DNA from: an uncultured Gammaproteobacteria bacterium
Lineage (GTDB): Bacteria > Pseudomonadota > Gammaproteobacteria > Arenicellales > JAANXG01
Direction of reading: 5' to 3'
Assembly (NCBI GenBank): GCA_947259175.1
Contig: CAMYKW010000017.1
Location: 1-48,060, forward strand
Length of the DNA stretch: 48,060 nt
Below, one piece after another: positions 20,567-31,569 of this stretch (position 1 is the stretch's first letter; every line of letters starts with the position of its first letter). Position numbers and translations under genes: made by a program. The notes below the pieces were generated by a model. That model saw only the letters and a program-made list of their open reading frames with translations, was not told the origin of the DNA and did not search any database.

Positions 20567-23363
20567 CTCCGGCGTCGCTTCGCAGTTCGCCGACCCGATT
20601 CGTGACCCGTGCGAAGTTGAGTAGCGCGACCAGATACACCGCGAGGGCGATGAAAAGTACCGTGGTGAAATTGAACCGGATAGACAGCAGGATCGCCGCG
20701 AAGCCGCCAAACACGGTAAAAAAACCATTCATTGCCCAAGCCCACGGGATCCCCGCGGATTCCCGCCGTCCGAGATGAAAGATACCCAATGGGAACGGCA
20801 TGCCCATGAACAGGCCCAAAGGAAATATAAACGCGATGGAAAGTCCGATGCGGCCTGCCAAAGATAGCGACAATCCGAATTGAAATACCGTCGAATAGGC
20901 GAGGGTGAATATCACTCCGCAAATCAAAATTCCGGCGAATATGACCAACCACCGCCGGCCTTCGTGCAGCCGTAATTGTTTTGACAGGGCGCTTCCCAGG
21001 CCGGCGCTGATCAGCAGGGCGAATACCACGGTGGTGAAGGTGTGGGTGGGAAATCCGATCAATTTCTTGAATATTTGAATCATCGACAGCTCGACCATGA
21101 TGAAGCCGGCGCCGAGACAGGAGAAATAGATCAGGTCGCTGCCCATGCCGGGCCATCGCGCGCGTCCCAGGCGCGACGCCAACAACGGTGCGAATACGAA
21201 CAGCAGCGCGAAGCTCAGGGATACCACGCCCACGACGAAGAGGTGTAACCAGTCTGCGGATAAAAACGGCAGCAGTTGTTCGTTGAGGATGAATGCCGTG
21301 TTGCGGTCGAGACGATTTTCCCTGCTCGGCTGTATATGGCTGGCAGACTTGCGAATCATTCCGAAATACGGGCTGTCGTCGGTGACCGGGTCAATGCGAT
21401 AAGGCAGTTTTCCCGCTTCGTCGTATGGAAAGGGATAGGACAGGAAATCATTTCCGATCAGATTATCCGCGGTGTTTACCGGGTCGAAAGCGATCAGGTA
21501 ACTGGGTCGCACCGGTCTGGGCACGGTCTGGAGCGTTGGTTGTCCGTTTGCCGTGAGCCACACCGAAAACGCGGTTTGGTGGTCTTCGTTGTCGCTACGC
21601 AGTACCAGGGTGTAGCGTGCCTCCAGGCTGTCCGACAGGGGCGGGAACTCGATGTGCACCGGGCGGTTATCGACAAAGTGCCGCCCGGGCACCTTAATCT
21701 CGGCGGCGACGTTTCCGTCTGCGTCGAGCAGCTGTGCGTCCACGTCGTACTTAAGGCCGCTCTGACCGTAGGTGCCGACGAGCACGTCGAGACCACGGAG
21801 TTTTTTAACCCGCGCGGTGAACTCGGCCCTATACGGATGACCGCGAAATATGCGTGCCGAGGGGCGCACCGGTGTGGGCGCATCCGCGCCGCGATTGGGC
21901 TCCCGGTTCATATAAGCCAGGGCGCGATCCACCTCGCTTCGCGTCCACGGCGTCATCTTGATCAGCAGCGTCGGCAGTGTATCCGAGTGCCAGCGTTCGA
22001 TGACCATTACGTGCCGCCAGAAATCACGCCGGCCGCTGCGGTGCCATGCCTGGGCGGCGGTGGTCAGCATGCGTGGATAAATGTGCCGATTGATTTGCAG
22101 CATGCCGTCTTCTTTCAAATGCGCGAAGTACTCGAGATACGCCTCCATGGTTTGCAGGTAGGCGATCGATGCCGCGCTGGTTCCTGACGCGATGCTGGAA
22201 CTGGTGTGATTGCTGAACATCTGAATGATGTCGTATTTTTTATCGGTGCCACGCAGAAAAGTGCGTCCTTCGCCGACGATGGCGGACACCCGCGGATGGT
22301 TGAAAAGATTTCCGTTGTATTCGGCATAGCGGCCGCGGGCGGCATCCACCATGGCGCTCACGAGTTCCACCGCGTCCACATGCTTGGCGCCGAAGATCAA
22401 GGCAGCCAAGGTCTCGTTCCCGACCGCGCTGCCGATAACCAGTACCTCGGACTGGCGCCCATGGTACAAATAGTGCACCAGGGACGAGCGGCCGTGATAG
22501 ATGTGGTCGATCTTTTCATTTGTCTCCTGAATCCGGTCGGCTACGTCCCGGTCGGAACGCACCATCCATGATCCCTGTTGACCGCCATCCAGCGAAAATA
22601 ACTTGGCGTTGGGCGTGGCGTTGAACACATCGAGCTTGGACACCGGGTCCCAGCGCACGTAATCACGTTTACCTTCGGCGATCATTGCATCATTGCCGCG
22701 CTTGTTCGCGTGCCCGCGGAATTCCAGATAGTTGTCCAGGGTGAGCGGATATAAACTGCCTGCCACAGCAACGGCGCCGATGACCGTTCTCGCAACTACG
22801 GATAGTTCACCCAACAGCATTGCGGCGAGGATCAGCAGCGCGCTAACGACGAACAAAATCCCGCCGGGACCAAAGTGCGGCAGTAATGGGATAAGCAACA
22901 GACAGCCAATGGCGGCCCCCACCAGATCGAACAGGTACAACTGATGTATTGCGGCGGAAAATCGCGTAAACAGCAGTGAGATAATCAGGCCGCCTATAAA
23001 GAACGGCGTAATCAACACCACGTACATCGCGGCCCACGATAAAAGTTGAACCTTTCGTGACCCCTGGAGCAAGTTTAATTCGAAGGGCAAGGCGTTCAGA
23101 ACCGGCAGCACCAGGGGGCTGGTTACCGCCATCGCAAACAGCAGGCCTTGCACGACCCGGTGGATTTCCTTACTGCGCACCGGAAATACATACAGATAGA
23201 TGCCGCCCAAACCCAGCGCGAACATGGCGGACGTAATAACCATGTAACCCGTCGTTGGCGCGAGTATGACGTCGAATACCCGCACCAGGGCGAGTTGCAG
23301 TAATAAGATCGAGGCGGTAATCAGCGCCAGGCTCAGGCGTACGTGGGGCGATGCGGAACTCAT
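20538..23363 (-). CDS. Large membrane protein with a spermidine-synthase-like domain
   Basis: This 941-residue protein has about seven N-terminal hydrophobic helices (residues 10-225). A Rossmann fold of the spermidine synthase type follows, with [20 protein letters not shown] and [15 protein letters not shown] (about 315-345). A predicted beta-rich insert (about 505-620: [20 protein letters not shown]) and six or so more helices (about 710-920) complete it. Such proteins are annotated as spermidine synthase-like transporters; whether they make polyamines is unknown. The loop GSAVGNE departs from the usual GGGDG glycine loop of true synthases, which argues against that activity. It is transcribed divergently from purD and converges with purH, overlapping it by 29 bases. 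Confidence 0.8.
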   Translation of the reverse strand: MSSASPHVRLSLALITASILLLQLALVRVFDVILAPTTGYMVITSAMFALGLGGIYLYVFPVRSKEIHRVVQGLLFAMAVTSPLVLPVLNALPFELNLLQGSRKVQLLSWAAMYVVLITPFFIGGLIISLLFTRFSAAIHQLYLFDLVGAAIGCLLLIPLLPHFGPGGILFVVSALLILAAMLLGELSVVARTVIGAVAVAGSLYPLTLDNYLEFRGHANKRGNDAMIAEGKRDYVRWDPVSKLDVFNATPNAKLFSLDGGQQGSWMVRSDRDVADRIQETNEKIDHIYHGRSSLVHYLYHGRQSEVLVIGSAVGNETLAALIFGAKHVDAVELVSAMVDAARGRYAEYNGNLFNHPRVSAIVGEGRTFLRGTDKKYDIIQMFSNHTSSSIASGTSAASIAYLQTMEAYLEYFAHLKEDGMLQINRHIYPRMLTTAAQAWHRSGRRDFWRHVMVIERWHSDTLPTLLIKMTPWTRSEVDRALAYMNREPNRGADAPTPVRPSARIFRGHPYRAEFTARVKKLRGLDVLVGTYGQSGLKYDVDAQLLDADGNVAAEIKVPGRHFVDNRPVHIEFPPLSDSLEARYTLVLRSDNEDHQTAFSVWLTANGQPTLQTVPRPVRPSYLIAFDPVNTADNLIGNDFLSYPFPYDEAGKLPYRIDPVTDDSPYFGMIRKSASHIQPSRENRLDRNTAFILNEQLLPFLSADWLHLFVVGVVSLSFALLFVFAPLLASRLGRARWPGMGSDLIYFSCLGAGFIMVELSMIQIFKKLIGFPTHTFTTVVFALLISAGLGSALSKQLRLHEGRRWLVIFAGILICGVIFTLAYSTVFQFGLSLSLAGRIGLSIAFIFPLGLFMGMPFPLGIFHLGRRESAGIPWAWAMNGFFTVFGGFAAILLSIRFNFTTVLFIALAVYLVALLNFARVTNRVGELRSDAGASAESAASP

Positions 23364-23516
23364 GCGAATTGATTGGGATGGTTGTTGATTCGGGTTACGA
23401 GGCCTAATAGCGGGCGCATTCTACCATTGTGCCGATCATTGTGGGGCAGACTTTGTTCAAACAGCAGGGTAAGATTGCCGCCCTTTCAGTAACACTCGTT
23501 CAAGAGAAGAAGTGCG

Positions 23517-24812
23517 ATGGACGTATTGATCGTCGGTGGAGGGGGGCGTGAGCACGCCCTGGCGTGGAAGGTTGCCCAGTCACGACGCGTAAACAAGGTC
23601 TACGTGGCGCCGGGGAACGCCGGCACCCAGGCCGAGCCCAAGGTCGAAAACGTAGCCATCGGCGCCGAAGATATAGAGCGCCTGGTGGAATTTGCCGCGG
23701 AAAACAAGGTGGCCCTCACCATTATCGGTCCGGAAGCGCCACTGGTGGCGGGAGTGGTCGACGCATTCCAGGCGCGCAACCTCGCTTGTTTCGGTCCCGC
23801 ACGGCACGCGGCGCAGCTCGAGGGTTCGAAGTCGTTCACCAAGGACTTTCTGCGGCGCCACGGTATACCCACCGCCGCTTACGAGACGTTCGACGACTTG
23901 GCGCGGGCGACCGAGTATATCGAAAGCAGGGGTGCGCCAATCGTGGTGAAGGCCGATGGGCTGGCTGCGGGCAAAGGTGTTACCGTTGCCCACACCGTGG
24001 ACGAAGCGCTGGCTGCGGCCGCCGAGTGCCTGGCGGAGAACAAGTTCGGGGACGCGGGGGGCAGGATCGTGGTCGAGGATCGCCTTACCGGTGAGGAGGC
24101 GAGCTTCATCTGCATTGTCGATGCGGAGAATGTGCTGCCACTGGCGAGTTCCCAGGACCACAAAGCACGGGATAATGGCGATACCGGTCCCAACACCGGC
24201 GGCATGGGCGCGTACTCGCCGGCGCCGGTGGTGACCGACGATATGCATCAGCGGATCATGCGGGACATCATCGTGCCGACGGTTCGCGGTCTGGCCGAAG
24301 ACGGCGCGCCCTATGTCGGATTCCTTTACGCCGGTCTGATGATCGACGCGGACGGCGTCCCGCGGGTGCTGGAGTACAACTGCCGCTTTGGGGATCCGGA
24401 GACTCAGCCGATACTTATGCGCCTGCAATCGGATCTGGTGGACCTGTGCGAAGCGGCGCTCAACGGCCGTCTGCATGAGGTACAGGCGCAATGGGATCCG
24501 CGCGCCGCGCTGGGCGTGGTGATGGCCGCCGGTGGTTATCCGGCAGCTTACCGCAAGGGTGACGTCATCGCGGGTCTCGAGGGCGTGGACTCGGATACCT
24601 GCAAGGTTTTTCATGCCGGTACCCGTGAACACCAAGGCCGCGTACTCACCGACGGCGGACGCGTATTGTGCGCAACCGCGCTCGGGGACACGGTCTACGA
24701 GGCGCAGGAACGAGCGTACCAGGCGGTCGGACAGATCCGCTGGGACGGCGTGTACTACCGCACGGATATCGGTTATCGCGCAGTAATCAGAGAGCGCAGT
24801 GATCAACAGTAA
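23517..24812 (+). CDS. purD: Phosphoribosylamine-glycine ligase (GAR synthetase)
   Basis: This 431-residue ATP-grasp enzyme performs the second step of purine synthesis. It starts MDVLIVGGGGREHALAWKVA, has the ATP-grasp segment PIVVKADGLAAGKGVTVA, and the metal and ATP site LEYNCRFGDPETQPI. Length equals the family norm. A purine-rich Shine-Dalgarno (AGAGAAGAAG) precedes the ATG. It is followed 15 bases later by purE. Confidence 0.98.
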   Translation: MDVLIVGGGGREHALAWKVAQSRRVNKVYVAPGNAGTQAEPKVENVAIGAEDIERLVEFAAENKVALTIIGPEAPLVAGVVDAFQARNLACFGPARHAAQLEGSKSFTKDFLRRHGIPTAAYETFDDLARATEYIESRGAPIVVKADGLAAGKGVTVAHTVDEALAAAAECLAENKFGDAGGRIVVEDRLTGEEASFICIVDAENVLPLASSQDHKARDNGDTGPNTGGMGAYSPAPVVTDDMHQRIMRDIIVPTVRGLAEDGAPYVGFLYAGLMIDADGVPRVLEYNCRFGDPETQPILMRLQSDLVDLCEAALNGRLHEVQAQWDPRAALGVVMAAGGYPAAYRKGDVIAGLEGVDSDTCKVFHAGTREHQGRVLTDGGRVLCATALGDTVYEAQERAYQAVGQIRWDGVYYRTDIGYRAVIRERSDQQ

Positions 24813-24827
24813 ACCAGGATACTAGTC

Positions 24828-25334
24828 ATGAATAATGTATTTGTTGCGGTGTTAATGGGGTCTGATTCCGATCTACCGATCATGCAGGCGACCTTGGATA
24901 CTCTGGACCGGTTGCAGGTGCCCTGGGAAGTGAAGATCACCTCGGCCCATCGTACCCCGGATGCAACGCATGTTTATGTGCGCGATGCGGACAACCGGGG
25001 TTGTGCGGTCTTTATCGCTGCAGCCGGACTTGCCGCGCATTTAGCCGGTACGGTTGCCGGCCTGACCCTCAAGCCGGTCATTGGCGTGCCGATCGACGCC
25101 GGCCCGTTGCACGGCCAAGATTCGTTGCTGTCGACGGTGCAAATGCCGGGCGGCATACCTGTGGCTTGTGTGGCGATCGGAAAAGCAGGCGCGAAGAATG
25201 CCGCGTACCTGGCGGCGCAGATTATTGGGCTATCCGCTCCCGAAATCGCCAAGCACCTGGCGGAAGATCGAGACGACAACGCCCGTGCGATACAGGCCAA
25301 AGACGTGGAATTACGGCAGCGGCTGAAAAAATAA
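24828..25334 (+). CDS. purE: N5-carboxyaminoimidazole ribonucleotide mutase
   Basis: This 168-residue class I PurE moves the carboxyl group from N5 to C4 of the imidazole. It has the substrate loop VLMGSDSDLPIMQATLDTL, the histidine motif KITSAHRTPD and GVPIDAGPLHGQDSLLSTVQ. A purK partner, which normally makes the N5-CAIR substrate, is not next to it; the following gene is tsaC. Confidence 0.97.
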   Translation: MNNVFVAVLMGSDSDLPIMQATLDTLDRLQVPWEVKITSAHRTPDATHVYVRDADNRGCAVFIAAAGLAAHLAGTVAGLTLKPVIGVPIDAGPLHGQDSLLSTVQMPGGIPVACVAIGKAGAKNAAYLAAQIIGLSAPEIAKHLAEDRDDNARAIQAKDVELRQRLKK

Positions 25335-25413
25335 CACCGCATCGATGGATGCCCCGCCGGCGTATCGACACGAGGCGGCGGGGGAACAGCCACGCAGCGG
25401 TGAGGTCCCCGGG

Positions 25414-25971
25414 GTGAATCTTGACTCAATACGACAGGCGGCGCAGGTTATCGTGGAGGGCGGAGTGATTGCCTATCCAACCGAGTCTTGTTACGGGCTG
25501 GGCTGCGATCCACGGCAGCATGCTTCGGTGAAGCGCCTGTTGCGCCTCAAGCACCGGCCGTGGACACTCGGGCTCATCGTCATCGGTGCGCGACTGGAGC
25601 AGTTGCGTCCCTACATCGACTTGTCGCCGTCGGAGATTCTTGACCGTGTGGCCGATACCTGGCCCGGCCCCCATACCTGGCTGATGCCGGCGTGGCCCGG
25701 CGTGTCGCAGTGGATTCGTGGCCGACATGCCACCGTTGCCGTGCGCGTCACCGCGCATCCAGGCGCATCCGCGGTATGCCGTTATGCCAGACGGGCCATC
25801 GTTTCAACCAGCGCCAACCGTCACCATCGCGCGCCGGCGCGATCGGCCGCGGGTGTGCGCCGGGAATTCGGCGACCAGGTCGATTTTATTTTGGAGGGCA
25901 AGCTGGGCGGTCAAGCCAATCCCACTGAAATAAGAGATGCGATTACTAATCATGTCGTTCGCACGGGGTAA
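25414..25971 (+). CDS. tsaC: Threonylcarbamoyl-AMP synthase (Sua5/YrdC/TsaC family)
   Basis: TsaC makes the threonylcarbamoyl-AMP used for the t6A modification of tRNA. The single-domain protein has about 185 residues, with GGVIAYPTESCYGLGCDP, the nucleotide-binding lysine-arginine region RLLRLKHRPWTLGLIVIGA, VAVRVTAHP and the VSTSANRH motif. It ends near LGGQANPTEIRDAITNHVVR, as in the E. coli enzyme (190 residues). The GTG at 25414 is preferred because GAGG lies before it and the length fits; the ATG at 25345 has no ribosome binding site and adds 23 unlike residues. Confidence 0.92.
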   Translation: MNLDSIRQAAQVIVEGGVIAYPTESCYGLGCDPRQHASVKRLLRLKHRPWTLGLIVIGARLEQLRPYIDLSPSEILDRVADTWPGPHTWLMPAWPGVSQWIRGRHATVAVRVTAHPGASAVCRYARRAIVSTSANRHHRAPARSAAGVRREFGDQVDFILEGKLGGQANPTEIRDAITNHVVRTG

Positions 25972-26038
25972 AGCAGTGATCATCCGCCGGGACCAACTTT
26001 GCCTTAGGGGCAACGCCAACTAGACGCTCGTTTACGAT

Positions 26039-26974
26039 ATGTCACTGGACTATCCTGACATTCAAGGCGTGAGAACTTATATGCTCGGTCTCCAGGATCG
26101 TATTTGTCGGGCGCTGGAGCAGCTGGAGACGGACACGCAATTTGTCGAGGATGCGTGGGAACATGCCCGCGGCGGGGGTGGGCGCTCGCGCGTATTGTCC
26201 TCGGCTGACGTGTTGGAGCAGGCCGGGGTGAACTTCTCGCACGTAAAAGGCGAGCGACTACCGCCGGCCGCCACCGCAAAGCGTCCGGAGCTCACGGGCC
26301 TAAATTTTGAGGCCCTCGGAGTATCATTGGTGATTCATCCTTTGAATCCATACGTGCCGACTGCGCACATGAACGTACGCTGCTTCGTGGCCGGCACTGA
26401 TCGCGAGGATCCGGTATGGTGGTTCGGAGGCGGTTTCGATTTGACCCCCTATTACGGATTTCGCGAAGACGCCGCCCACTGGCACCGGACCGCGTTCGCG
26501 GCATGCAAAGGATTCGGAGACGAGGTCTATCCCCGATACAAGAAATGGTGTGACGAATACTTTTTTATTCGCCATCGCGGTGAGACGCGGGGTGTGGGCG
26601 GCCTGTTCTTTGATGATCTCAATACACCGGATTTCGAACACTGTTTCGCGTTCGTGCGCAGCGTTGGAGACCACTTCTTACCGGCGTATCTACCCATCGT
26701 CGAGCGACGAAGATCCATGGAATACGGTGAGCGTGAGAGAAGCTGGCAACTGTATCGCCGCGGCCGTTACGTGGAGTTTAACCTGGTGTATGACCGCGGC
26801 ACCTTGTTTGGATTGCAGAGCGGGGGGCGGACGGAGTCGATCCTGATGTCGCTGCCCCCGGTGGCGGCATGGCGATACAACTACGCGCCGCAGCCCGGTT
26901 CGCCCGAGGCCGATCTTTACGCCAATTTTCTCGGTGCGAGGGATTGGTTGGAAACCGAACCCGCCGCTGATTAA
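26039..26974 (+). CDS. hemF: Coproporphyrinogen III oxidase, oxygen-dependent
   Basis: This 311-residue cytosolic enzyme performs two oxidative decarboxylations in haem synthesis using O2. The motifs [19 protein letters not shown] (with the catalytic histidine), [15 protein letters not shown] and the signature [16 protein letters not shown] are complete, and [16 protein letters not shown] lies near the C-terminus. It shows that the organism can make haem aerobically. Confidence 0.98.
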   Translation: MSLDYPDIQGVRTYMLGLQDRICRALEQLETDTQFVEDAWEHARGGGGRSRVLSSADVLEQAGVNFSHVKGERLPPAATAKRPELTGLNFEALGVSLVIHPLNPYVPTAHMNVRCFVAGTDREDPVWWFGGGFDLTPYYGFREDAAHWHRTAFAACKGFGDEVYPRYKKWCDEYFFIRHRGETRGVGGLFFDDLNTPDFEHCFAFVRSVGDHFLPAYLPIVERRRSMEYGERERSWQLYRRGRYVEFNLVYDRGTLFGLQSGGRTESILMSLPPVAAWRYNYAPQPGSPEADLYANFLGARDWLETEPAAD

Positions 26975-26995
26975 TGTAGACCGGAATCTGTTACC

Positions 26996-28291
26996 GTGAC
27001 CTTTTTATACACACCGCTGCTGTATCTGTTGCTACCGGTGCTATTGGCCCGGTTGCTGTGGCGTGGCTTGAAAAATCCAGATTACTGGCACCGTTGGCGG
27101 GAACGATTCGGATTTGTCGAGCGCCTGCCGTATCCCGTAGATGTTTGGGTGCATGCGGTTTCGGTGGGAGAAGTACGCGCCGCCGAACCGTTGGTGAATA
27201 CGCTGCTCGAAAAAGCCGAGTCGATCAATCTGCTGGTCACAACGATGACGCCCACCGGTTCAGCCCAGGTCCGCCAATGTTTTGGCGACCGGGTGCATCA
27301 CTGCTACGTGCCCTACGACTACCCCGCCGCGGTCAACCGCTTCATCGACAAGGCCCGGCCGAACCTGGCCGTTTTCATGGAGACCGAGATGTGGCCGAAT
27401 ATCATTCGCCTGTGTTCACGGCGGGCTATACCCCTATTGTTCGCCAATGTGCGCTTGTCGGAAAAATCGTTCTTCCGTTACCAGCGCGTGGTGGGCTTTA
27501 TGGGCCCCATTCTGCGCTTGGCGTCCGGGTTTGCCGCGCAGACCCACGCCGACGCCGAGCGTTTAAAGCGGCTCGGAGCCCGCGAAGAATCGGTGCGTGT
27601 CACCGGCAGTATTAAATTCGATGTCAAATTGCCTGCAAGCCTGATAGAAGTGGCCAAGGTGCTGCGTCGTGAATGGGGAGTCGACCGCCCGGTTTGGATC
27701 GCCGCCAGCACCCACGAGGGTGAAGACGAGATCGTATTGGCGTCGTTCGCAGAACTCAAACAACGCCACCCCAATCTATTACTCGTCATGGTGCCGCGTC
27801 ATCCGGAGCGGTTCAACGCGGTGGCGCGCGCCTGTCGCCGTGCAGGGTACGAAGCGGTGCTGCGCAGCCAGGCAGCCGGTCAGCTGAGCCGCGAGGTGGA
27901 TGTGTTCATCGGTGATTCGATGGGCGAGCTGACTCTGTTCTATGCGGCCTCCGATATCGCCTTTGTCGGCGGCAGCCTGGTGCCGGTCGGGGGGCACAAC
28001 GTGTTGGAGCCGTGTGCACTCGGATTGCCGGTTGTATTCGGTCCGCACATGTTCAATTTCGAAGAGATCGGCGAGCGTACCCTGGAGCACGATGCCGGTA
28101 TCAGGGTGGCCGACCAAGGGGAATTAACCGCGGCCGTGGATCGTTATCTCGCCGACCCGAATTTGCGATTTACGGCCGGTGAAGCGGGCAAGGCATTCGT
28201 CGCGGAAAACCGCGGCGCTTTGCAGAAAACACTGCATCTGCTGGAGGACTACATTCCGGTGCTGGCCGGCAGTGAATCACAGCGCGCCTAA
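26996..28291 (+). CDS. waaA: 3-deoxy-D-manno-octulosonic acid transferase (Kdo transferase)
   Basis: This 431-residue glycosyltransferase (family GT30) attaches Kdo to lipid A on the cytoplasmic face of the inner membrane. An N-terminal membrane anchor (FLYTPLLYLLLPVLLARLLW) precedes the donor/acceptor motifs VWVHAVSVGEVRAAEPLVN with the catalytic glutamate, WPNIIRLC, FANVRLSEKS, IAASTHEGEDEIVL and GGHNVLEPCALGLPVVFGP. The start is a GTG at 26996, 21 bases after hemF. Its presence indicates a Gram-negative envelope with lipopolysaccharide. Confidence 0.96.
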   Translation: MTFLYTPLLYLLLPVLLARLLWRGLKNPDYWHRWRERFGFVERLPYPVDVWVHAVSVGEVRAAEPLVNTLLEKAESINLLVTTMTPTGSAQVRQCFGDRVHHCYVPYDYPAAVNRFIDKARPNLAVFMETEMWPNIIRLCSRRAIPLLFANVRLSEKSFFRYQRVVGFMGPILRLASGFAAQTHADAERLKRLGAREESVRVTGSIKFDVKLPASLIEVAKVLRREWGVDRPVWIAASTHEGEDEIVLASFAELKQRHPNLLLVMVPRHPERFNAVARACRRAGYEAVLRSQAAGQLSREVDVFIGDSMGELTLFYAASDIAFVGGSLVPVGGHNVLEPCALGLPVVFGPHMFNFEEIGERTLEHDAGIRVADQGELTAAVDRYLADPNLRFTAGEAGKAFVAENRGALQKTLHLLEDYIPVLAGSESQRA

Positions 28292-28307
28292 ACAGGGATT
28301 CGACGCC

Positions 28308-29105
28308 ATGCAAACACTGAGTTCGTTACCACTAACCGTCCGCCGTCGCGTGCGTGGGGTGCTGTTCGACATCGACGATACACTGACCAGCGCCGGTCAG
28401 TTGTCGGCGGATTCGTACGACGCCTTGGAACGGCTGCACAAGGCGGGATTCCTGGTGATACCAATCACCGGCCGGCCCGCCGGTTGGTGCGACCATATTG
28501 CGCGGACGTGGCCGGTGGATGCGGTGGTGGGTGAAAACGGCTCGTTCTATTTTCGTTACAACCGCGCCGACGGGAAGCTCGAGAAACGCTTTTACTTCGA
28601 CGAAAAACGACGCCTCGAGCAGCGGAGACGGTTAAACGAAATAGGGGCGCGTATCTTGTCCGAAGTCCACGGCAGCGCCCTCGCGTCCGATCAGCCATAC
28701 CGGGAGTCGGATCTGGCGATTGATTATTGCGAGGACGTCGCACCGCTTGATGACACCGACGTTGAGCGCATTGTGGAACTTTTCCAACAGACCGGCGCCA
28801 ACGCCAAAGTCAGCTCGATTCACGTAAACGGCTGGTTTGGCGATTATGACAAGCTGGCGATGACCCGCATTCTTATGCACGAATGTTTTGGTGTGGACCT
28901 GGATGCCGAGCGGGAGCGATATGTTTTCGTGGGGGATTCGCCTAACGACGTGCCGATGTTCGCCTATTTCCCGCACAGTGTTGGGGTGGCGAACGTCAAG
29001 GATTTCGGTGATCGCATTTCTCCGCGACCGGCGTTCATCACCGTGCAACGTTGCGGCGACGGATTTGTGGAAGTCGTGGACAGGCTGTTGTCGGGCCGCG
29101 GTTAG
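28308..29105 (+). CDS. HAD-IIB family phosphatase (mannosyl-3-phosphoglycerate phosphatase-like)
   Basis: This 265-residue HAD-superfamily hydrolase starts at ATG 28308, 16 bases after waaA. The nucleophile motif FDIDDTLTS is at residues 20-28. ITGRPAGWCDHIA supplies motif II, KLAMTRIL the lysine motif, and VFVGDSPNDVPMF motif IV. The cap between them (about 95-190) is of the Cof/sucrose-phosphatase type. The substrate is not shown by the sequence; sugar or glycerate phosphates are plausible. The frame also opens upstream inside waaA at 28179, but that part is out-of-frame waaA sequence. Confidence 0.85.
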   Translation: MQTLSSLPLTVRRRVRGVLFDIDDTLTSAGQLSADSYDALERLHKAGFLVIPITGRPAGWCDHIARTWPVDAVVGENGSFYFRYNRADGKLEKRFYFDEKRRLEQRRRLNEIGARILSEVHGSALASDQPYRESDLAIDYCEDVAPLDDTDVERIVELFQQTGANAKVSSIHVNGWFGDYDKLAMTRILMHECFGVDLDAERERYVFVGDSPNDVPMFAYFPHSVGVANVKDFGDRISPRPAFITVQRCGDGFVEVVDRLLSGRG

Positions 29106-29117
29106 CCCATACACCGG

Positions 29118-29951
29118 CTACGTGATTCGTTTGCGCACCGTCGCCGATACCAGTTCGCTGACCAGTACGATGCCGAAAATTGCGATCAGCATCACCGACA
29201 CCTCGTGCCAGGCGAATTGGTTGATCGACGAATAGAGCATGATGCCGATGCCTCCGGCTCCCACGAATCCCAACACCGTCGACTCGCGGATGTTGATATC
29301 CCAGCGGTAGACAATGGTGCCGTATATCACCGGCAGCACCTGGGGTATTACGCCGATCATCAGCACCTGCAGCCGCGAAGCGCCGGTGGCCTCGATGGCC
29401 TCGGTAGTGCCGCGATCTATCTCCTCGATAGACTCGGCGGTCAGCTTTCCCACAAAGCCGACGGATCGCGCAGCAATGGACCAGATACCCGCCATCGGCC
29501 CCGGGCCGAACACCGCGACAAAAATCAACCCCCATACCACGGTGTTGACGGAGCGTGATGCCACCAGGATAAACCGGCCTATAAACCAAGTCGCCGCATT
29601 GGGCGTGGTATTGCGCGCAGCGAGAAACGCGATCGGCAGCGCGAACACGACGGTAATCACCGTTCCCAGGGTGGCAATGTGAATGGTCTCGATGAGCGGG
29701 CCGGCGATATCGTAAAAAAACTCCCAATAGGGCGGCACCATGCGGGCTACGAGATCTGCTGCCTGCTCGTGAGCATCGAGGAAATAGAACCACGGGATCT
29801 CCAGGCGGTTGAGCGACCATACGGCGACAAAAACAATACCGATGAACCAGGCGTAACGAACCAGGGTCTCCCTGGGAGTGAAACGCTCCCAAACCTGCGG
29901 ATACTTGCGCGCGTGCTCCTCCGGCGTCACCGCAATCTCCCGCGTACCCAA
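29118..29951 (-). CDS. phnE: Phosphonate/phosphite-type ABC transporter permease
   Basis: This 277-residue inner-membrane permease has about six helices and the PhnE-type core: GPLIETIHIATLGTVITVVF, ASRSVNTVVWGLIFVAVFGP and the docking loop IEEIDRGTTEAIEATGASRLQ, with YRWDINIRESTVLGFVGAGG at the C-terminal side. It is the last gene of the cluster and overlaps the preceding phnE-like gene by 25 bases. The two permeases likely form a heterodimer. The substrate (phosphonate, phosphite or phosphate) cannot be told from the sequence. Confidence 0.93.
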   Translation of the reverse strand: MGTREIAVTPEEHARKYPQVWERFTPRETLVRYAWFIGIVFVAVWSLNRLEIPWFYFLDAHEQAADLVARMVPPYWEFFYDIAGPLIETIHIATLGTVITVVFALPIAFLAARNTTPNAATWFIGRFILVASRSVNTVVWGLIFVAVFGPGPMAGIWSIAARSVGFVGKLTAESIEEIDRGTTEAIEATGASRLQVLMIGVIPQVLPVIYGTIVYRWDINIRESTVLGFVGAGGIGIMLYSSINQFAWHEVSVMLIAIFGIVLVSELVSATVRKRIT

Positions 29952-30736
29952 TTACTGAAGAATTCACCGACGAACACCAACGCCACGATGGTGGTCAGGA
30001 TCGCGAGGCTGAAATCGTAGTCGTAACGGGAGAAGCTCGCCGCCAGCACCTGACCGACCCCTCCGGCGCCGACGATGCCGACCACGGTGGAGTGGCGAAT
30101 ATTGGCATCGAGACGATAGATGGAGACGCCTAAATAGCGCGGTAACATTTGTGGTTGCACCGCGTATAACAACATCTTAGGAAAACTGGCGCCGGTCGCC
30201 TTGATCGCTTCCATCTGACCGGGCGGCATGTTCTCGATGTCCTCGGCGAGCATCTTGCCGATGAAACTCATGCTTGCAACCACCAGCGTGAGTACCCCCG
30301 CCAATGGTCCGAAGCCGAAAATCTTAACGAAGAATATGGCGATAATCACCTCGTGAAAGGTGCGACTGATGCCGAGCAGGGCGCGTCCCACCACGTACAC
30401 CGGCAGCGGAACCAGGTTTCGCGCGGCGATCAAGCCCAGCGGGATCGATAACAGCATGCCGAAGAAGCTGGCGGCGAGCGCCATCTGGATGCTCTCCCGC
30501 AACCCTTTGTAGAGCAGTTCCCAGCGGCTGAAATCCGGAGGAAACATGCGCGAAAACATATCCGCAGCCCGCGGCAGGCCCTGACCGGCCCGGACCCAGT
30601 CGATGTTCAATGACACCAGCGGCACCAGCCCGGGGGTGAGCGAGCACACGAGATAAACACCGACCAGCAACCACAATCCATAGCGCAGCCATGGATTGGC
30701 GATCAATTTTGGCGGCTGCCAGACCGGTGTGCTCAT
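29927..30736 (-). CDS. phnE: Phosphonate/phosphite-type ABC transporter permease (second copy)
   Basis: This 269-residue permease is homologous to its downstream neighbour. It has [40 protein letters not shown], the docking loop [20 protein letters not shown] and [20 protein letters not shown]. It overlaps phnC by ATGA (30733-30736), so translation is coupled. The first helix is preceded by a short cytoplasmic segment ([16 protein letters not shown]). Confidence 0.93.
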   Translation of the reverse strand: MSTPVWQPPKLIANPWLRYGLWLLVGVYLVCSLTPGLVPLVSLNIDWVRAGQGLPRAADMFSRMFPPDFSRWELLYKGLRESIQMALAASFFGMLLSIPLGLIAARNLVPLPVYVVGRALLGISRTFHEVIIAIFFVKIFGFGPLAGVLTLVVASMSFIGKMLAEDIENMPPGQMEAIKATGASFPKMLLYAVQPQMLPRYLGVSIYRLDANIRHSTVVGIVGAGGVGQVLAASFSRYDYDFSLAILTTIVALVFVGEFFSNWVRGRLR

Positions 30737-31557
30737 CCGGCGGCTGATTCCTGCTCCATTGAACCACGGTCCTCGCCGGCGCTTCGTTCCGCGGTCGGTT
30801 TTTTTATTGTTTTGCTCCAGTCCTCCTCGCCGTAGATTTCGTTCAATACCGCCGGGGTGAGCTCATGGGCGGCGCCGTCGAATGCGATCACGCCCCCGGC
30901 AAGGCCCACGACGCGGTCGGCGAATTCCTGGGCGAGGTTGACGTCGTGAATATTGACCAGGGCCGGGGTGCCCTGTTCGTGGGCGAGCTCACACAACAGG
31001 CGCATGATCTGCCGCGCGGTTTTGGGGTCGAGGCTGGCGGTGGGTTCGTCCACCAGCAGCAGATCCGGCTGTTGCATCAGCGCCCGCGCAATGCCCACGC
31101 GCTGGCGCTGACCCCCGGACAGCGCATCGGCCCGGGTGTTGTGATAACCCTCCAGGCCGACACGTCTCAATAATTCAAACGCCCGCGAGATGTCCTGGCT
31201 AGGATACTTGCGGCGGTAGGCTTGCCAGAAACTGACATATCCAAGACGCCCGGACAGCACGTTTTCCATCACCGTGAGCCGTTCCACCAGGTTGTATTCC
31301 TGGAAGATCATCCCCATACGGCGCCGGGCTCTGCGCAGGGCGCGGCGGGACAGCGCGGTGACGTCGGTGTCCTTGAGCAATACGCGCCCCGACGTCGGTT
31401 CGACGAGACGGTTGATGCAGCGGATCAAGGTGCTCTTGCCGGCGCCCGACGAGCCGATCACCGCGACAACTTGCGGTTCCTCGACTTGCAGATTGACGCC
31501 GCCCAGCGCCTGTTCGCCGCTAGGGTAGACCTTGACCAGATCCGTGATTGCAAGCAT
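30733..31557 (-). CDS. phnC: Phosphonate/phosphite-type ABC transporter ATP-binding protein
   Basis: This 274-residue ATPase has Walker [11 protein letters not shown]-loop [20 protein letters not shown], signature [16 protein letters not shown], Walker [13 protein letters not shown] and H-loop [19 protein letters not shown]. The block [19 protein letters not shown] is characteristic of PhnC. A C-terminal tail of about 35 hydrophilic residues ([18 protein letters not shown]) goes beyond the usual family end. It lies between phnD and phnE. Confidence 0.94.
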   Translation of the reverse strand: MLAITDLVKVYPSGEQALGGVNLQVEEPQVVAVIGSSGAGKSTLIRCINRLVEPTSGRVLLKDTDVTALSRRALRRARRRMGMIFQEYNLVERLTVMENVLSGRLGYVSFWQAYRRKYPSQDISRAFELLRRVGLEGYHNTRADALSGGQRQRVGIARALMQQPDLLLVDEPTASLDPKTARQIMRLLCELAHEQGTPALVNIHDVNLAQEFADRVVGLAGGVIAFDGAAHELTPAVLNEIYGEEDWSKTIKKPTAERSAGEDRGSMEQESAAG

Positions 31558-31569
31558 GAGTATGATGAG

